Shown in pieces: positions 46,908 through 58,479 of a DNA stretch of 64,000 bases. Below the pieces are notes generated by a model, which saw only the letters and a list, made by a program, of their open reading frames with translations, made no database searches and was not told where the DNA came from. Location: NCBI GenBank assembly GCA_014904845.1, contig MU119216.1, positions 1 through 64,000 on the forward strand, written 5' to 3'. The stretch's first letter is position 1, and each line of letters starts with the position of its first letter. This stretch comes from Acephala macrosclerotiorum. Lineage: Eukaryota; Ascomycota; Leotiomycetes; Helotiales; Mollisiaceae. A program made the position numbers and the translations under genes.

Positions 46908-49900
46908 CTATCTAAACCCAGCGGTCCTAGGCTTCTTGCTCTTCTTCTTCGCCTTCTGTCCAACTCTACTTCCAAAAGTTCCCAGCTCAGGTTGGGTCAT
47001 CGGCACGTCATCCACGGTTTGTGAGCTTGCGAAATGACGGGAGACAGCTGGCTGACTGCCAGAAGGTTTGAACATCGATTGAGCAGCCGCTTCTACGGCC
47101 CTGGATCTCTCTTGTCGCAAGAACTTCTCCGTCCTTCTGCGGCGTCTGGCTTCCTCTTTGCTATTCCGATGCTCACTTTCGTCGCCACTTTCTGCCGCAG
47201 CCCTAGCTTTCTGTGCCTCCTGATATGAGTACTCATAGGGATCAGCTCCAGGCTTCCACTCAGACCTGAGACGGGACGAGCCGATATCTGATTCGGCTTT
47301 TATGGAAGGTGCATATTGCCGCAGTCGGCTAATCGTAGGATCTTCCTTAAGGTCGGATGCTGAAGTTGCATGAGAATATAGTGATGGGGTCTTCGCGGGT
47401 GTCGGGAGACGATGGTCTACCTCCCTGTCCGGAATCGTAGCTAGTTGAGATGAAAAGTACGTAGGCGAGGTATCCCTACCGAACCTGCTATCTCTTCCGA
47501 GGGTCGGTAGAGACAATCTGTCATCTTCTCCTTCCTGTGGTGGGCCTGCAGCGCTGACTAACTTGTTCTCGATAGATATTCCAACAGAGCTTAAACAAAC
47601 ATCAATTGCGAGCTGACGAATGACCCGATATCTCGCTACTCGGGCCCAATTTGACACATTCGGGGGTAAGCTAGTCATCCAGTATTCTGCCATTTGATCA
47701 TACAAAGTTGACAGATCAGAATACCCGGGAATTTCAGAGTTCGGAAGATGACTTCTGGCGGACATCGCGAGATTGGACACAACTAAAGTCGTAGCTGCTT
47801 CGGAATCTGGTTCCAGTTCTAAGGATCGAAAGAACTGACGGAGTGCCTGAGCAGCCTCCTCAATGTCTTCAGAAAGAACTTCAAATCCAGACATTTCGGC
47901 GCTATCAGGCTAGTTAATGGATGAAGCTTTATCTTGAGAGTGTGGACTTACAATGTGCTTGTTGCAAGTTCATTATCCTCCATTCCGTGACGGATGTGAT
48001 CAGAAACACGAACGAAGAGTTCTGCCATAGTCGGAATTGCCTTAGGCGCAGGTAGCTTCTCTCCTAGATCTAAGCCAAAAATTCGTCTATAAACCCTCCT
48101 CCAATTTATCCTGAAACGAAGATCGTCTTGCCATTCATCCAACAGCATGATTTGCATATCATGCTCTAGACTGTCTCTTTGAATACGATCCAAGTCATCT
48201 TCTTCCTCCATTCCGTCCTGGACAATGAACGACTCTTCTGCAATTCGTGATCCAAATCGATTTACACTCTTTCGCACCCTTGAAGTTGGAGCAGTGATAG
48301 GCAGTATTTTGTTGGCTTCCGACGGTTGGCTGTGCGTTGCACAAAGGATAGAACTCATTTCAAGGCCCGCCCCCAAGATCCACGCTTGGAAGAACTTGAC
48401 CTCGCTGTCCATATACTCAAGTCCTGGCCCGGCCGGTGTGACAGAAGTGCTTGGTGTAAGCGCAAGAGGCAAAAAACAAAGGTGCGAAAGAGCGGCTCCA
48501 ACATGTTTCTTCTCCACTTCATTGGACCAGCTGAAGGAACCTTGACATGAGCTAGGAACGTCCAATGGGTCCATGAACTCGCCGAAGCGGTAGAAGAGTA
48601 CCAAGGGGCTTGTAGATGAGGTGATCAAGACAGATATTTTGTGATCGTTCAGTGCCACTAGCTTCATCGTCTCATCATCGGCATTCTTGAAATGTCGATA
48701 TGAGAGTAGGACTTTTAACCCCAATGCTCTTTCGCCTTCTCCTCCCTTGGGGACCACCTCAACCCAGAAGATTCGCGAAGTGGTGAGCACAAAGAGATGG
48801 CACTCGTTAGTACCACTTCGCTTGATGTCCAGAATCCAGTCATGGCTCTTAGGTAGCACAATGTCCTCGCCTTGAAGCCGACTTTGGTTCGCGCTCAAGT
48901 CAATTACAGCAAGCTGCCGTCTGTTGCATATGACAAGTGTGCTGATGTTGCAAACCCAGAGGATCTTATACCATCCATCAAAGTGGCCAGGAGCAGGAGC
49001 TGTGTGAATTGGGTCCGGCTCGTAATTGTCGTAGATTCCTCCACGCCCTCCAGGGACTAAAAGTTGACGTTTGCTCTTGCTATGAGGCTTTTCTAGATCC
49101 CAAATGCTCCAGATGCCTTGGGTATCCACCACTGCGAATTGTCGTGCATACCATGGATTGAAAGCAGTGTCCGCGTGCATCCGGGATTGAGATTTCTCTG
49201 TCGTCAGGGTGGCCACGGGATTCGGATTCAGCTGAGAGGCCGGAAACCTCTCCGGAAAATTATTCGGTCTCGTAGAAGCGTCATGAAGTCTGCCATACTG
49301 GGGTCGGAAGATTGTCGTCGCTGTGTCTTGTCGTACAGCTAGCCAAGCACCAGATTCACCCTCGCTATCTGCCGCCAGGATCTGTCGAATTGCACCTCCT
49401 TCACCGACCCAATGGCCATATTCCGGCGATTCGGATTCAAGCAGAGTAAGCCTCGCTGCACTACGTTTTCCCCATCCTCGCGTCTCAGCACGAGGTTTTA
49501 TCAAACGAAGAATGTGCCCAGCATCTCCATGTGGAACAGCTAGGATCCGAGTCGTTCGCGATCCAGATACTCGGTCGGGGTCCACGGCGCGTCCTACTGC
49601 TAACAGCGACCCAACATGCGGTGAAGTCTCGCTTTGCTCTTTACTGAGATTCAAAGCTAGGCAGTTCGCAGGAAACAATTCTGGGCGAGCTTTCGAAAGC
49701 CATCTTCGCTGCGACTTGAGGATCGCAGAAGGCGGCTCCTTGCCCTGGGGTATATTTCGAATTGAAGGTGGATGCCATTCTTTGAACGGTGTAAGTTGCT
49801 GAATGAAGGACTCTGCGGTAATGTTAGTGTCTTCACATAATACTCCGGAAGAATACGAACTCTGGTCCAAGTTCACGGAGAACTTCCACTCATTCTCTTC

Positions 49901-49963
49901 AGTGTCGTAGGATGCCTTTCCTAGGTGACCATAGGAAAGGTCAGTGACGCGATGGTCAGTCAT
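46908..49963 (-). CDS. RRN6: RNA polymerase I core-factor subunit Rrn6-like (TAF1C)
   Basis: Recruits RNA polymerase I to rDNA promoters. Exons 49963-47952 and 47901-46908 give 1001 residues. The N-terminus MTDHRVTDLSYGHLGKASYD is the usual opening of ascomycete RRN6-like proteins. The first half is beta-propeller-like (GAWLAVRQDTATTIFRP, FAVVDTQGIWSIWDLEK). A helical C-terminal region (RFRINWRRVYRRIFGLDLGEK, then DIEEAAQALRQFF) ends in a basic nuclear tail (KKKSKKPR). The intron joins two long frames otherwise read as separate genes. It is divergent from SPC25 over 331 bp. Confidence 0.88.
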
Positions 49964-50294
49964 TTGGAGCACGTCGCGTTGCACAAGTCGCCGTCAAGAT
50001 CATTTCCATAGTTTGAATGAGCTTGAAATGCTGCTGGGCTTCTTACGCCTCAATATTCAAAAGCGGATATCCAAGGTGAGTTGTAGTTCGAGCGACAAAG
50101 TTTTGGAGAAAGGATTTCGGTACCAGTTTCTTATCGAAGCTGTATCATCGAGCTAGCCTCGAACACGGCGAAAATACGGGCCAAGGTTTCCCTGACAACT
50201 ATCTCACCAAAGAAAACAATCGCGAGACTTTCTTCATCGCGAACACACAGAAATCAGAACAAATTCGATCGCAAGATACACAACATCAAGAGCA
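49964..50294. promoter_or_regulatory. Divergent promoter of RRN6 and SPC25
   Basis: 331 bp between the two start codons. No named motif stands out. Confidence 0.4.
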
Positions 50295-51123
50295 ATGACT
50301 ACCGTATTCGAACCCTCTCTGTCAACCGGCGCTATGCGCCCACCTTTCTCATCCGCAGACGCGCCATCAATGGCGGACTCGCTGCCCAGCATCAACTTTG
50401 GTTTCGATGAGCTGCGCGACAGGATGGCCAAGTTCAGCGCAAAGTTTGATATCTTCATTGAGGAAGGACGAAAGAGAGTGTTGGAGGAAAGAAATCAGTT
50501 CCGCATGAACGTCGCAGAATTGAAAGGTACATGGGTATACAAATTTAACACTGGACGTGACTGACATAAACACAGAGGACCAGCGCATGAAGAAGAGAGA
50601 TATCGAGATTATGGCCCAGAAATCGAGCGCACATCAACAAACATTGGCAAAGGAAGCTGCAGAGACGAACGAGATGAAAACTGCCATCGCTTCACTGAGC
50701 GCACAAAGAGATGCACACCTCACGACGAAAGAAGCTTTGAAGCAGCAGATCGCGGAAACCCAGAAACAGATTGATGCCAAGCTGGCAGCACAGAGAGCTT
50801 ATGCACAACATCTCGAAACCCAATCTCGCTTTAACATACCCGAGCTTGATTTCTGGTCCTCGACTCTATGCATGACGATTGATGGCGCCGGCTTGAACGA
50901 CAGACTCAAGTTCATCTACACGCACATTGATGACAAGGACTGGACCAGAGAGGCGTGGTTTGAGCTGGATTGTTCAAAGAGAGAATATGAGATTCCGTAC
51001 TGCAAGCCCAAGTTGGAGAAGGAGGTGGTTGAGAGGATGGTAGACAGATTGAACGAGGGAAGGGATTTGAAACACTTGTTGAAGGGTATGAGAGAGCTCT
51101 TCGTGGAATCTTTCAAAAGTTAA
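50295..51123 (+). CDS. SPC25: Kinetochore protein Spc25 (Ndc80 complex)
   Basis: Together with Spc24 it anchors the Ndc80 complex to the inner kinetochore. Exons 50295-50526 and 50576-51123 give 259 residues. A short disordered N-terminus is followed by a coiled coil (about 40-170; EEGRKRVLEERNQF, QIAETQKQIDAKLAAQ). The C-terminal globular RWD-like domain carries CMTIDGAGLNDRLKFIYTHID and WFELDCSKREYEIPYCKP, as in Spc25. The intron falls inside the coiled coil at ELK|EDQR. Confidence 0.92.
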
Positions 51124-51324
51124 GCTTAGAGAGAGATTTTGCCTAGGAGTTCGGAGTCGTTGGCATCGATTGTGTATGGAAGCTCATGGGTTGAAAGCTG
51201 GAGTATTGTACCGTATATTCAAGACGCTAATGAAACTCCCACCCTTGACAGACATTTCTGCTTCCATCCCAGGTAACCCCTCGCTCCACGTTCAAAACAT
51301 CATCCATCCCAAATCTCGAACTTC

Positions 51325-51981
51325 TCATCCCAACCCAGGTGAAGTCAACACCTTCTTCCAAGCATCCATTCTCTTCTGAAAGGCACTAGAAAACCTTGAG
51401 TACCTAGCTACACCATCATCTTTCGGCTCATCATACCAAGTCTTCACCTTCTCATCCAAGAAGATATGCTGCTTAACCCTGGGTAACTGTCCCCTAATAC
51501 TCTCCTCATCAAACGTCCCCGCTGTAATACTGATAAAGTCTGGCTCACACTTATAAGTCATACTGATCGGACTCCCGCATTCAGCGCAATGCGTTCGGTC
51601 TGCTATATCGGAATAGGTTTTCTTCTTGAGAGAGGCCTCGCCTGAGGTCCATGTTAAGGCTGAGATGGGGAATTGCCCGAATGTGAGGAAGGGTGCTCCA
51701 GAGAGGCGACGACAGGTTTGACAGCTATAGATAGATCAGTATGGGGTCTAAAGTATACTTTGGGAGTCGAAGAGTTGAGGAGCCGAGTTCGCATTACTCG
51801 CGAAGAGCTCAGCTCTGAATATCTGCCCAATCAAGGGGCAGAATTTCACGTACTAGCAGTTTGTGAGGGAGTCGGGGAGGACGGAGGAGCTGTACGTGAC
51901 GTTTCCGCACATGCAGTGGCCGGTGAGAGCTGGAGGTTTGTTGTCTACCAGCGTGAGACTTGAGCGTGAGGACTTCGACAT
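51325..51981 (-). CDS. GFA/CENP-V-family zinc protein (glutathione-dependent formaldehyde-activating type)
   Basis: Exons 51981-51854 and 51724-51325 give 175 residues. Zinc-binding cysteines are at GHCMCGNV (Cys23, Cys25), NCYCQTCRRLSGAP (Cys42, Cys44, Cys47) and CAECGSPI (Cys89, Cys92), the full GFA set. The intron (129 bp) splits the NCYC motif. Fungal genomes carry many paralogues and most have no proven substrate, so the formaldehyde name is only a family label. It is divergent from MZT1 over 275 bp. Confidence 0.87.
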
Positions 51982-52256
51982 TGTGATGCTCAATCCCCAA
52001 AACAAAGTAGAACCCGGTAGCAAGAAATGTTAATTATAATACGAACGGAGGTTGATCCGTTTTATGAGAATTTGTGCTTATCTCACGAGCTCATCATCGA
52101 TAAGGCGCACGATTACGGCGCGGGGCATGGTGTTGAGGAATCATTCTCCCGAATATGGGGGCCGACTTTAAACGCGCCAAAACTTCCGAGGCGCGTTCGG
52201 ACATCCACAACCTTCAGCCTCGTCGCCTTGCATCTAACAACTCCACAACCTCAAAA

Positions 52257-52593
52257 ATGCCGGGAGAAGACAGCAAGCAAGATAAGCAAGCCAGCGCTGC
52301 GCAAGCACGGCAGGTGATTGACGTCTTTCATGAGATCTCTACTTTGCTGGTAAGTTCGCAGATTCTGGTGGAGCTTGGGTTTGATTGTTGACTTTGTTTA
52401 GAATGCGGATCTGGATCGGCAGACATTGTCTATTTGCATATCGCTGATTGAGAATGGGGTTAATCCTGAAGCTTTGGCGGTATTTTATCTGGTAAATCTA
52501 CCTTGAGATGGAGCTGACGGTTAGCAGACTGTGATTAGAGAGTTGAGGAAGGATGCTGAGGAGACGAGAAGGGAACTCCAATCCGAGAGTTAA
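52257..52593 (+). CDS. MZT1: Mitotic-spindle organizing protein Mzt1 (MOZART1)
   Basis: Tiny subunit that binds gamma-tubulin complex proteins and recruits them to microtubule-organising centres. Exons 52257-52349, 52402-52479 and 52528-52593 give only 78 residues. The conserved body is [14 protein letters not shown], then [26 protein letters not shown] and VIRELRKD, as in fungal MOZART1. Introns are 52 and 48 bp. No single exon is long enough to stand out, so frame-based annotation misses it. Confidence 0.95.
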
Positions 52594-53019
52594 TGAGAGG
52601 AAGTCTATCAGACGACCATTACGACGAGATGAATACCTATGGAGGACTTGAACATTGGCGTTAGGTGCTACTCCGACATTAGAAGGGGAATTGAGTGTTA
52701 TCATTCAGCAGGACATTGAAGCCCCCTTACACGGGCGAACACCAACTGATGTGATGAGATGAGCGCCGGGGAGCCAAATATGATCTCAGCAGAAACGCGA
52801 TCAAATTTGTGTATTAGAAGGCTAGTTCATGAAAGTCATGCAAGTTTCATTCAACTTTCTACACTACAGTATGAGGACCGTTACACCTCATAAACCATGC
52901 CTCTTAGCCCCCTATCCAAACTCCCCCATATCATGTAATGTCCAGGCCCAGTGGTCCCCTATGCAGATGTACAAACGCCAAAACCAATGCGTGACAGCTC
53001 TTCCAAGTCCCAAGTGACA
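52594..53019. other. Gene-free stretch
   Basis: Convergent 3' flanks of MZT1 and the CHY-RING gene. Nothing seen. Confidence 0.5.
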
Positions 53020-55196
53020 TTATCGATGCCCGAATAATTCGAACCGATCGTCATCATCCCCTTCTTCATCACAGTCGTCCATTACAGAGTCTTGATCAGA
53101 CTCTTCATCATCTTCATCTATTTCATCGTCAATGCTCCTCACCGAGGTCACACTTCGCCGCTCCTCTCTGCCCCAAAAGTCCAAGTCATCTTCCTCACCA
53201 GGATCATCAGTCTCCATAGCTTGAGGTACAACAGGGGCCTCGAAGAATCCAGGTCCTCGAACCGGGGAGACTGATCTTACGATGCGTTGTGGTCGCGCAT
53301 ATGGAGAGAACCGATTTGAAACTAGCTCTGCTGGCAAAGGCGGCGTATGTGTGTGCGACGAATGCCTCCTGCTGCGTGTCGGCCCAGGCGGAAGCAGTTG
53401 TGAAGACGAGGCTTGACCGTTGCTCTGGTCAGGGGGTGATATGGTTTCGTTCTCTGTGTTTTCCATTGGTGGAACCTCGACCGCTGGATCACTCAAAATT
53501 GAGAGTTGCGTAGTATTGTAGGAGTCGCAGATGGCACACTTGAGACCCAGCCAGTGATACATGACAGCACTTTTAGCATAGCAATCATTGCAGGATACCA
53601 TAGCCTTCGTATCTTGAAATTGAGGTGGCATTGGCTGCTCCGCAATGGCGCGGTCTAGGTTTCGGAACTGAGTCTCCATGTTGACGGCGCTTTTGTTGCA
53701 GATAGGACATCTGTAGGCGGTCTTCATGTGCTCGTCATAGCATTTCTTGTGAATACCGTGCATGCAGGGCATGAAGACAACCGGAGAGGGAGACGTATGC
53801 ATGTATTCCCCACAAATGGGACAATCACTCTCAGCAACTCTTTCGATGCATTTATGAGACTTCTCTACTGCTATCGAGATGCAGGTTCCACAAGTCTGGG
53901 GAAAGAAGTTAGCTTGCGTTGTAGGTTGGGGTCATTAATGCCTACCTTGCAGTGGAAGAAGTCCTTCCCTAGACCACGTCCTTTTCGACAAATGCCACAG
54001 TCATTGCAGTGATATATACTCTTGTTGGCATCGTTGTCCCACAGCTTACACGTACCGCAGTAATACCAAGCTGCTCTCTCACCACAGCCGACACAGAACT
54101 CTCCAGCTCGTTGTGCGCAACCACATATCATGCAAAGCATGTTCTTGGTCTCTTTACGGATGAGAACATGACTTTCTACCTCGTCATGACACAATCGACA
54201 GGTGTACCATTTATCGCATGTTGAACATTGCAGCTTCACATTTCTCTTATAGTGCTGGCACCCAAGCACTTGCTCTTGTTCCACAACACCAATATCTCCA
54301 TCCTCATCTGTTTCCGAGGGATCGGGAGGTGCGTATGTTCGTTTCAAATCATCTGGGGAAAGGTGAAATGTATACTGCTGCTCGGGTGCAGCAGGGTCGA
54401 AGGCCCCATTCATCTGCCAAATAAAAGAGCTCAAGGATCCTGGTGTGCTTGGCCTTTCCTGGCTGATTGTGCCCGCTAGTAGGGGCGCAGTTGCTTGCTG
54501 CTTAGCGTGAGCCTGGTCCTGAACTCGGGAGTAGTCCCGCGTTAACAGCTGATGCATCATACGAGCTTTGGCTTCTGGGGCAATGTCCATAGACTGTATA
54601 CGTATGATCTGCTGTCGCAAAAGACCCATTCCATCGTCTTCAGGGAGAGAATTGTTCCTTGGGCAATTGCCAGACGCAGATTGTGCCACGTCTTGGGTTG
54701 ACCGTCGTGATGGTCCCTCAGCAGGACTCATCCTCGCATCTATCATTTGACTCCCACCCCCAAAGGTCGTACTCGCGCCAGAATTTGTTCGAAATCGGCC
54801 AGGGATGCCATAGTCTGGATTATCAGACATTTCGTCGTCGAAGTGACCGGAGTGGTAGGAGAGACGATGCGGTACTACAGAGCCAACAGTCGCCGGTGTG
54901 CTGGGAGGTCTGCCATTTTGTAGAGCCTCTAACTCAGCCTCGAGTCCTTCATTCTCTTCAATGGGCGAAGTCGTCAAAGCCGCACCAGATATGCTCGCGT
55001 CTGCCTCATTATTTGGTCCGCCCAGGCCCTCTAGACGTTCTGCTATACCCTCAACCGCGAGTTCATGGCTATGGCGGATGGGTAATTGCCGGTTCGTGAT
55101 AGGATCTCGAGGCTCAGCTTGAGGAGTCGAACGAGAGAATCGGCGAGCTTGGCGTAAAACAGGATTTATAAGAAAGTCAGATACCAGAGAGCTCAT
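53020..55196 (-). CDS. CHY zinc-finger/RING ubiquitin ligase (RCHY1/Pirh2-like)
   Basis: Exons 55196-53946 and 53895-53020 give 708 residues. After a disordered 285-residue front come, in order, the CHY finger (GCQHYKRNVKLQCSTCDKWYTCRLCHDE...CMICG), the CTCHY finger (WYYCGTCKLWDND...YHCNDCGICRKGRG), and a RING-H2 (CPICGEYM, MPCMHGIHKKCYDEH, YRCPICNKS). A zinc-ribbon (CNDCYAKS, LKCAICDSYN) follows, then an acidic C-terminus (DEIDEDDEESDQD). This is the eukaryotic Pirh2 architecture with long fungal extensions. The intron lies between CTCHY and RING. Expected E3 ligase; targets unknown. Confidence 0.92.
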
Positions 55197-55443
55197 TTGG
55201 TGAACATGTGTCTCATAAAGACAACATTGATTTTTCAAATAATTGATTTCCAGAGTTGATGCTCTGGGTAAGAAAGAGCAAGAGCCTCGAAGGAGCCGAT
55301 GACGCTTCAGCCCCCTGCCGCCTTAGCGCAAAGCAAGCCGATCAACACGTGCAAGGTGCTTGAAAACAAAAAATATTTTCTGGGGAACCTGCATCTCGTT
55401 TACTTCCATTCAGGAACAAGGCCTCGTGCTCGCTCTCATCAAA

Positions 55444-55887
55444 ATGTCGACCCCGAATCCTATTGACATTGTTCATTCATATCGAGCTCTGTACAGAGGA
55501 CTTCTTCACGCCGTGCAATATTCCAAACCGGCCAGATATACGGCAAGAGATCAACTTCGGGATGCTTTTAGAAAGGAGCATCCTTCTACGTACAACCAAG
55601 AGAAGATTGACAAGACTATCGAGTTCCTTGCATTAGCAACGCAATACAGCGGCCTTGAGCATCGAATTCTTAAGAATTTGCTTCATACAAACTACATGTT
55701 TCGCCGTAATAATCACTACTTGCATGCCCCCCCTAATGTCTGTCTATAGGAGATATCTGCTAACATCAGAACCAGTTTGAGCAAAGCTAGGACACCACTT
55801 CAGAAAGAGATCCGGCAAACGACCAAAGTACACTATGACATGACTCTGGCTATGCTTAATGACAGTATGAATCTCTGCCTGCGGTAA
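55444..55887 (+). CDS. Small LYR-like mitochondrial protein (DUF1763-like)
   Basis: Exons 55444-55697 and 55770-55887 (intron 72 bp, branch TGCTAAC) give 123 residues. HSYRALYRGLLHAVQYSKPARYTARDQLRDAFR opens with an LYR-type tripeptide in a basic helix, followed by FLALATQYSGLEHRILKNLL. It ends HYDMTLAMLNDSMNLCLR. It resembles the fungal DUF1763 family and LYR adaptor proteins, which bind acyl carrier protein and help assemble respiratory complexes or mitoribosomes. That role is inferred. The second exon was found by splicing beyond the apparent stop at 55749. Confidence 0.78.
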
Positions 55888-57239
55888 ATGAAGATGACTT
55901 TGGTCGACCCTGAACAGCTTCAGCTGGTCTCATCATATTCTGGATATAACCGAAGCAACATTTGCATCCGACCTCGTTTCTTCTTCGACTCCAAGCTTGA
56001 TATTCAAGACATCTTCAACGCCCTGGCTTGCACGATACCGCCAGCACTTTTAGCTCTATCACACCACCAGTACAAATTCGCCAATCCTGCCCACCAGCCA
56101 GTTCCCTTCCCTCTTCCTTTTGCCCTCTCGTCCATTTTCGACATGAAGCCCACCCCCCAAACCTCGGGGTAGCTTGCCAGGCTGCTAGTTCAAATCATCA
56201 ATTCTATTACTCAACACTGGGATAGCATCCTCGATACCCTTGTGGCCGAGATTAAGATACTGCAGGATCTAGTTGGTGAACATCTGTTCCACCGTCTCTG
56301 GTTAAAGAAGTTCAAAACCGCTGATAGGACACGTGCTGTTACTGAAAAGGACAGAAATCAGTTTTGCGTACGGAAGCGTACCGAAAAGTTCCGTTCCCAC
56401 TTCGTGCAGGGTGCTGTCATACTCTGGGCCGAAAGTTTGAACTATGAGAGGGCGTCAATGTGCGTGATCTCTTGCTGAGATCTAGCCATTGATATGATGG
56501 TGTGCGTGCAGGTAGAGAAGCCGGGACTTCATTGAGGGCGTTGGGAACATAGAGAGGTCGGATATTCCTAGTTGTCTGAATATGTGCTACTGGAAGTAGC
56601 CGTTCAGGCGGGCCCAATCTATGTTGACCGAGAAATTTGAGCTTTAAGGTTATGGTGAAGAGGTTAGGGATCTAGGACGCGAACGCCATAGTTGAAGTCC
56701 GTCCCTGGCTCGAACAGAAGCGGGGTTGTGATGTCGTATAACAGGCAGGGGGATCGTTGCCGCAGGTTGGATGGCCAGCTTTGATAAGCTCAGGGTTGAA
56801 GGACGTATTTCCAAAGCCGGCTATCAGACAAGAATATCATCCTGGTTCGATATTGCTGCATGAAAGAAATGTTGTCAATGTCCAAGATCCACTTGGGGAT
56901 TCATTTGTGGATTCATACATTCTGTCTACGGATGAAATTTTTGGGAATTGGGCAAGTGTCACCCTCTGGCGAACACTGCGGTGAATGTTCAGCTTTGGAT
57001 CAACTTTGTCCGTTTAGCTCCTGGTCACAATCCTCAAACATTAAAATTCTCAAATGTTCAACTCTTCAAACATTCAAGCCCTGGAAGAGTTGGTCAAAAT
57101 ATGCCTCGGTCTATCCACAACTTTATGGCAGAATCTCAGTCTAGCTGAGGCCCAGATTTTGGCCACGAGAAAAAGAGAGACTGGGGAGCTCAAGAACGGA
57201 CAATAACGAGAGCTGAGATCCAATTAATCCCTGAGCACT
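55888..57239. other. Decayed region without a recognised gene
   Basis: A plus-strand frame from 55888 to 56478 is open apart from a single TAG near 56170. Its second part (DTLVAEIKILQDLVGEHLFHRLW) looks protein-like, but I cannot name it. It may be a dead gene. 56480-57239 has only short frames. The missing end of the beta-lactamase-like relic would be expected here and is absent. Confidence 0.35.
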
Positions 57240-57742
57240 TACCTGTACGAGTCAATAGTATTCTCAATGTGATCATGATCTTTTTCTCAACTAGTACCAC
57301 GTTGCCAGTTTTATCAAAGCCCTTCAGGATCTTGATATATCTCAGGTTAGGCACAACTCCTCGACTATACCCCGCATCATCAAGAGCCAACTTTCCCTAC
57401 CCAACAAGCTCCATACACGCAATAATCGTGACCAACTTGGTGCAAGAAGCCAACAAAACACGCTCTCAATCGTGATAGGTTCATCTCCATCAAACTTTCG
57501 CCTCCAGAAGCGTGCGAGAAGATCTCATTTCCAGCGCGATCGACAATCACAGCAACCACACCCAGAATATCGGTCGCATGTGAGGCCGATGATCTCTCGA
57601 TAGCTGCGTTGCCATCAGCACTCGTCTGACCAGTATCGTATCCAAGGAAGATGCTCTCGCGGATCTTGTGTTCACACTCCTCCAAGATCTTGTATTCTGG
57701 ACTACCAGACAACCGGTCCGCAGCCATGTTGCTAAGTGACAT
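57240..57742 (-). pseudogene. Truncated beta-lactamase-like (EstB/class C type) gene remnant
   Basis: The start at 57742 (MSLSNMAADRL) leads into GVVAVIVDRAGNEIFSHASGG. Then comes a frame change near ESVF, after which the other frame gives LLASCTKLVTIIACMELVG, a TAG stop, and GKLALDD...ILKGFDKTG..LVEKK and TLRILLTRT. SCTK is the SxxK catalytic motif of beta-lactamase/transpeptidase-like serine hydrolases. The stop replaces what is usually Gln (CAG to TAG). The remaining two-thirds of the protein is gone. The gene is therefore dead. Family members in fungi act as esterases or hydrolases, some in secondary metabolism. Confidence 0.78.
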
Positions 57743-58479
57743 CTTGTCTCTTTAGACAGTTTGTGATAGTTTCATTGAAGAAAACAAACATCTTCAGCTC
57801 ATGTGGGAGGAAAGCCATAGACGAAAAGAGGAAGTGGGGTTTGTGAGCTCTTATCAAAATCAAAAGTGGGCGTTTTCCTGATTCAACTCATCAGACACCT
57901 CGTTTGGCAGTGTGCCACGATTCGGAAGAGCCAATGGCGACTGCCGTAGTCTCGGAGAATAATATTTCTCCTTCTGGTTTGAAGATCCAGGGGCTGTAGG
58001 ACATCTTCATTGTCTTGTGTGGCCTAGCAATGATGTTAGTACTCGTAGCAACAATGTTTGGTTGGACATGGCGGAATGTGTTTATGATGGTGCCGAAGGT
58101 TACATTTCGGGTGTGAATAGCTTCAATGTTCACGCGTATGGTTCGCGATCCGATCTGATATCAATAATATAGGGCAATTGCTAGGATGATGCTGAAATGA
58201 CGTCCCCGCCGTAGTTGAAGATTCAGCGTGGCCAATCGCTCTCAAACTTTGTTCCTGGTTGAAAACAGGGTGCCCGCCGCTAGACGAAATGAGCCAACCC
58301 ACCAAAGCCTACCCCAGCCACATCAACCTTTCAGTACGATTACAATCCCACACTTTCAAACTCAACACAACAATTCGATCACCTTCCCAGGCTTTGCTTT
58401 TGGTCGCAACTATGGTCCCAGTACGACGCGCCACAAGGTCCCCAAGAAAGTCCTTCGTCGTACCGTGTAGCCAGTGAAT
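57743..58479. other. Gene-free stretch
   Basis: Upstream region of the coiled-coil gene. Short overlapping frames on both strands lack coding character. Nothing recognised. Confidence 0.45.

Noticed and set aside
57030..57080. Short direct repeats (TTCAAACATT, TCAAATGTTCAA)
   Set aside because: Too short and imperfect to mark a mobile element or array.
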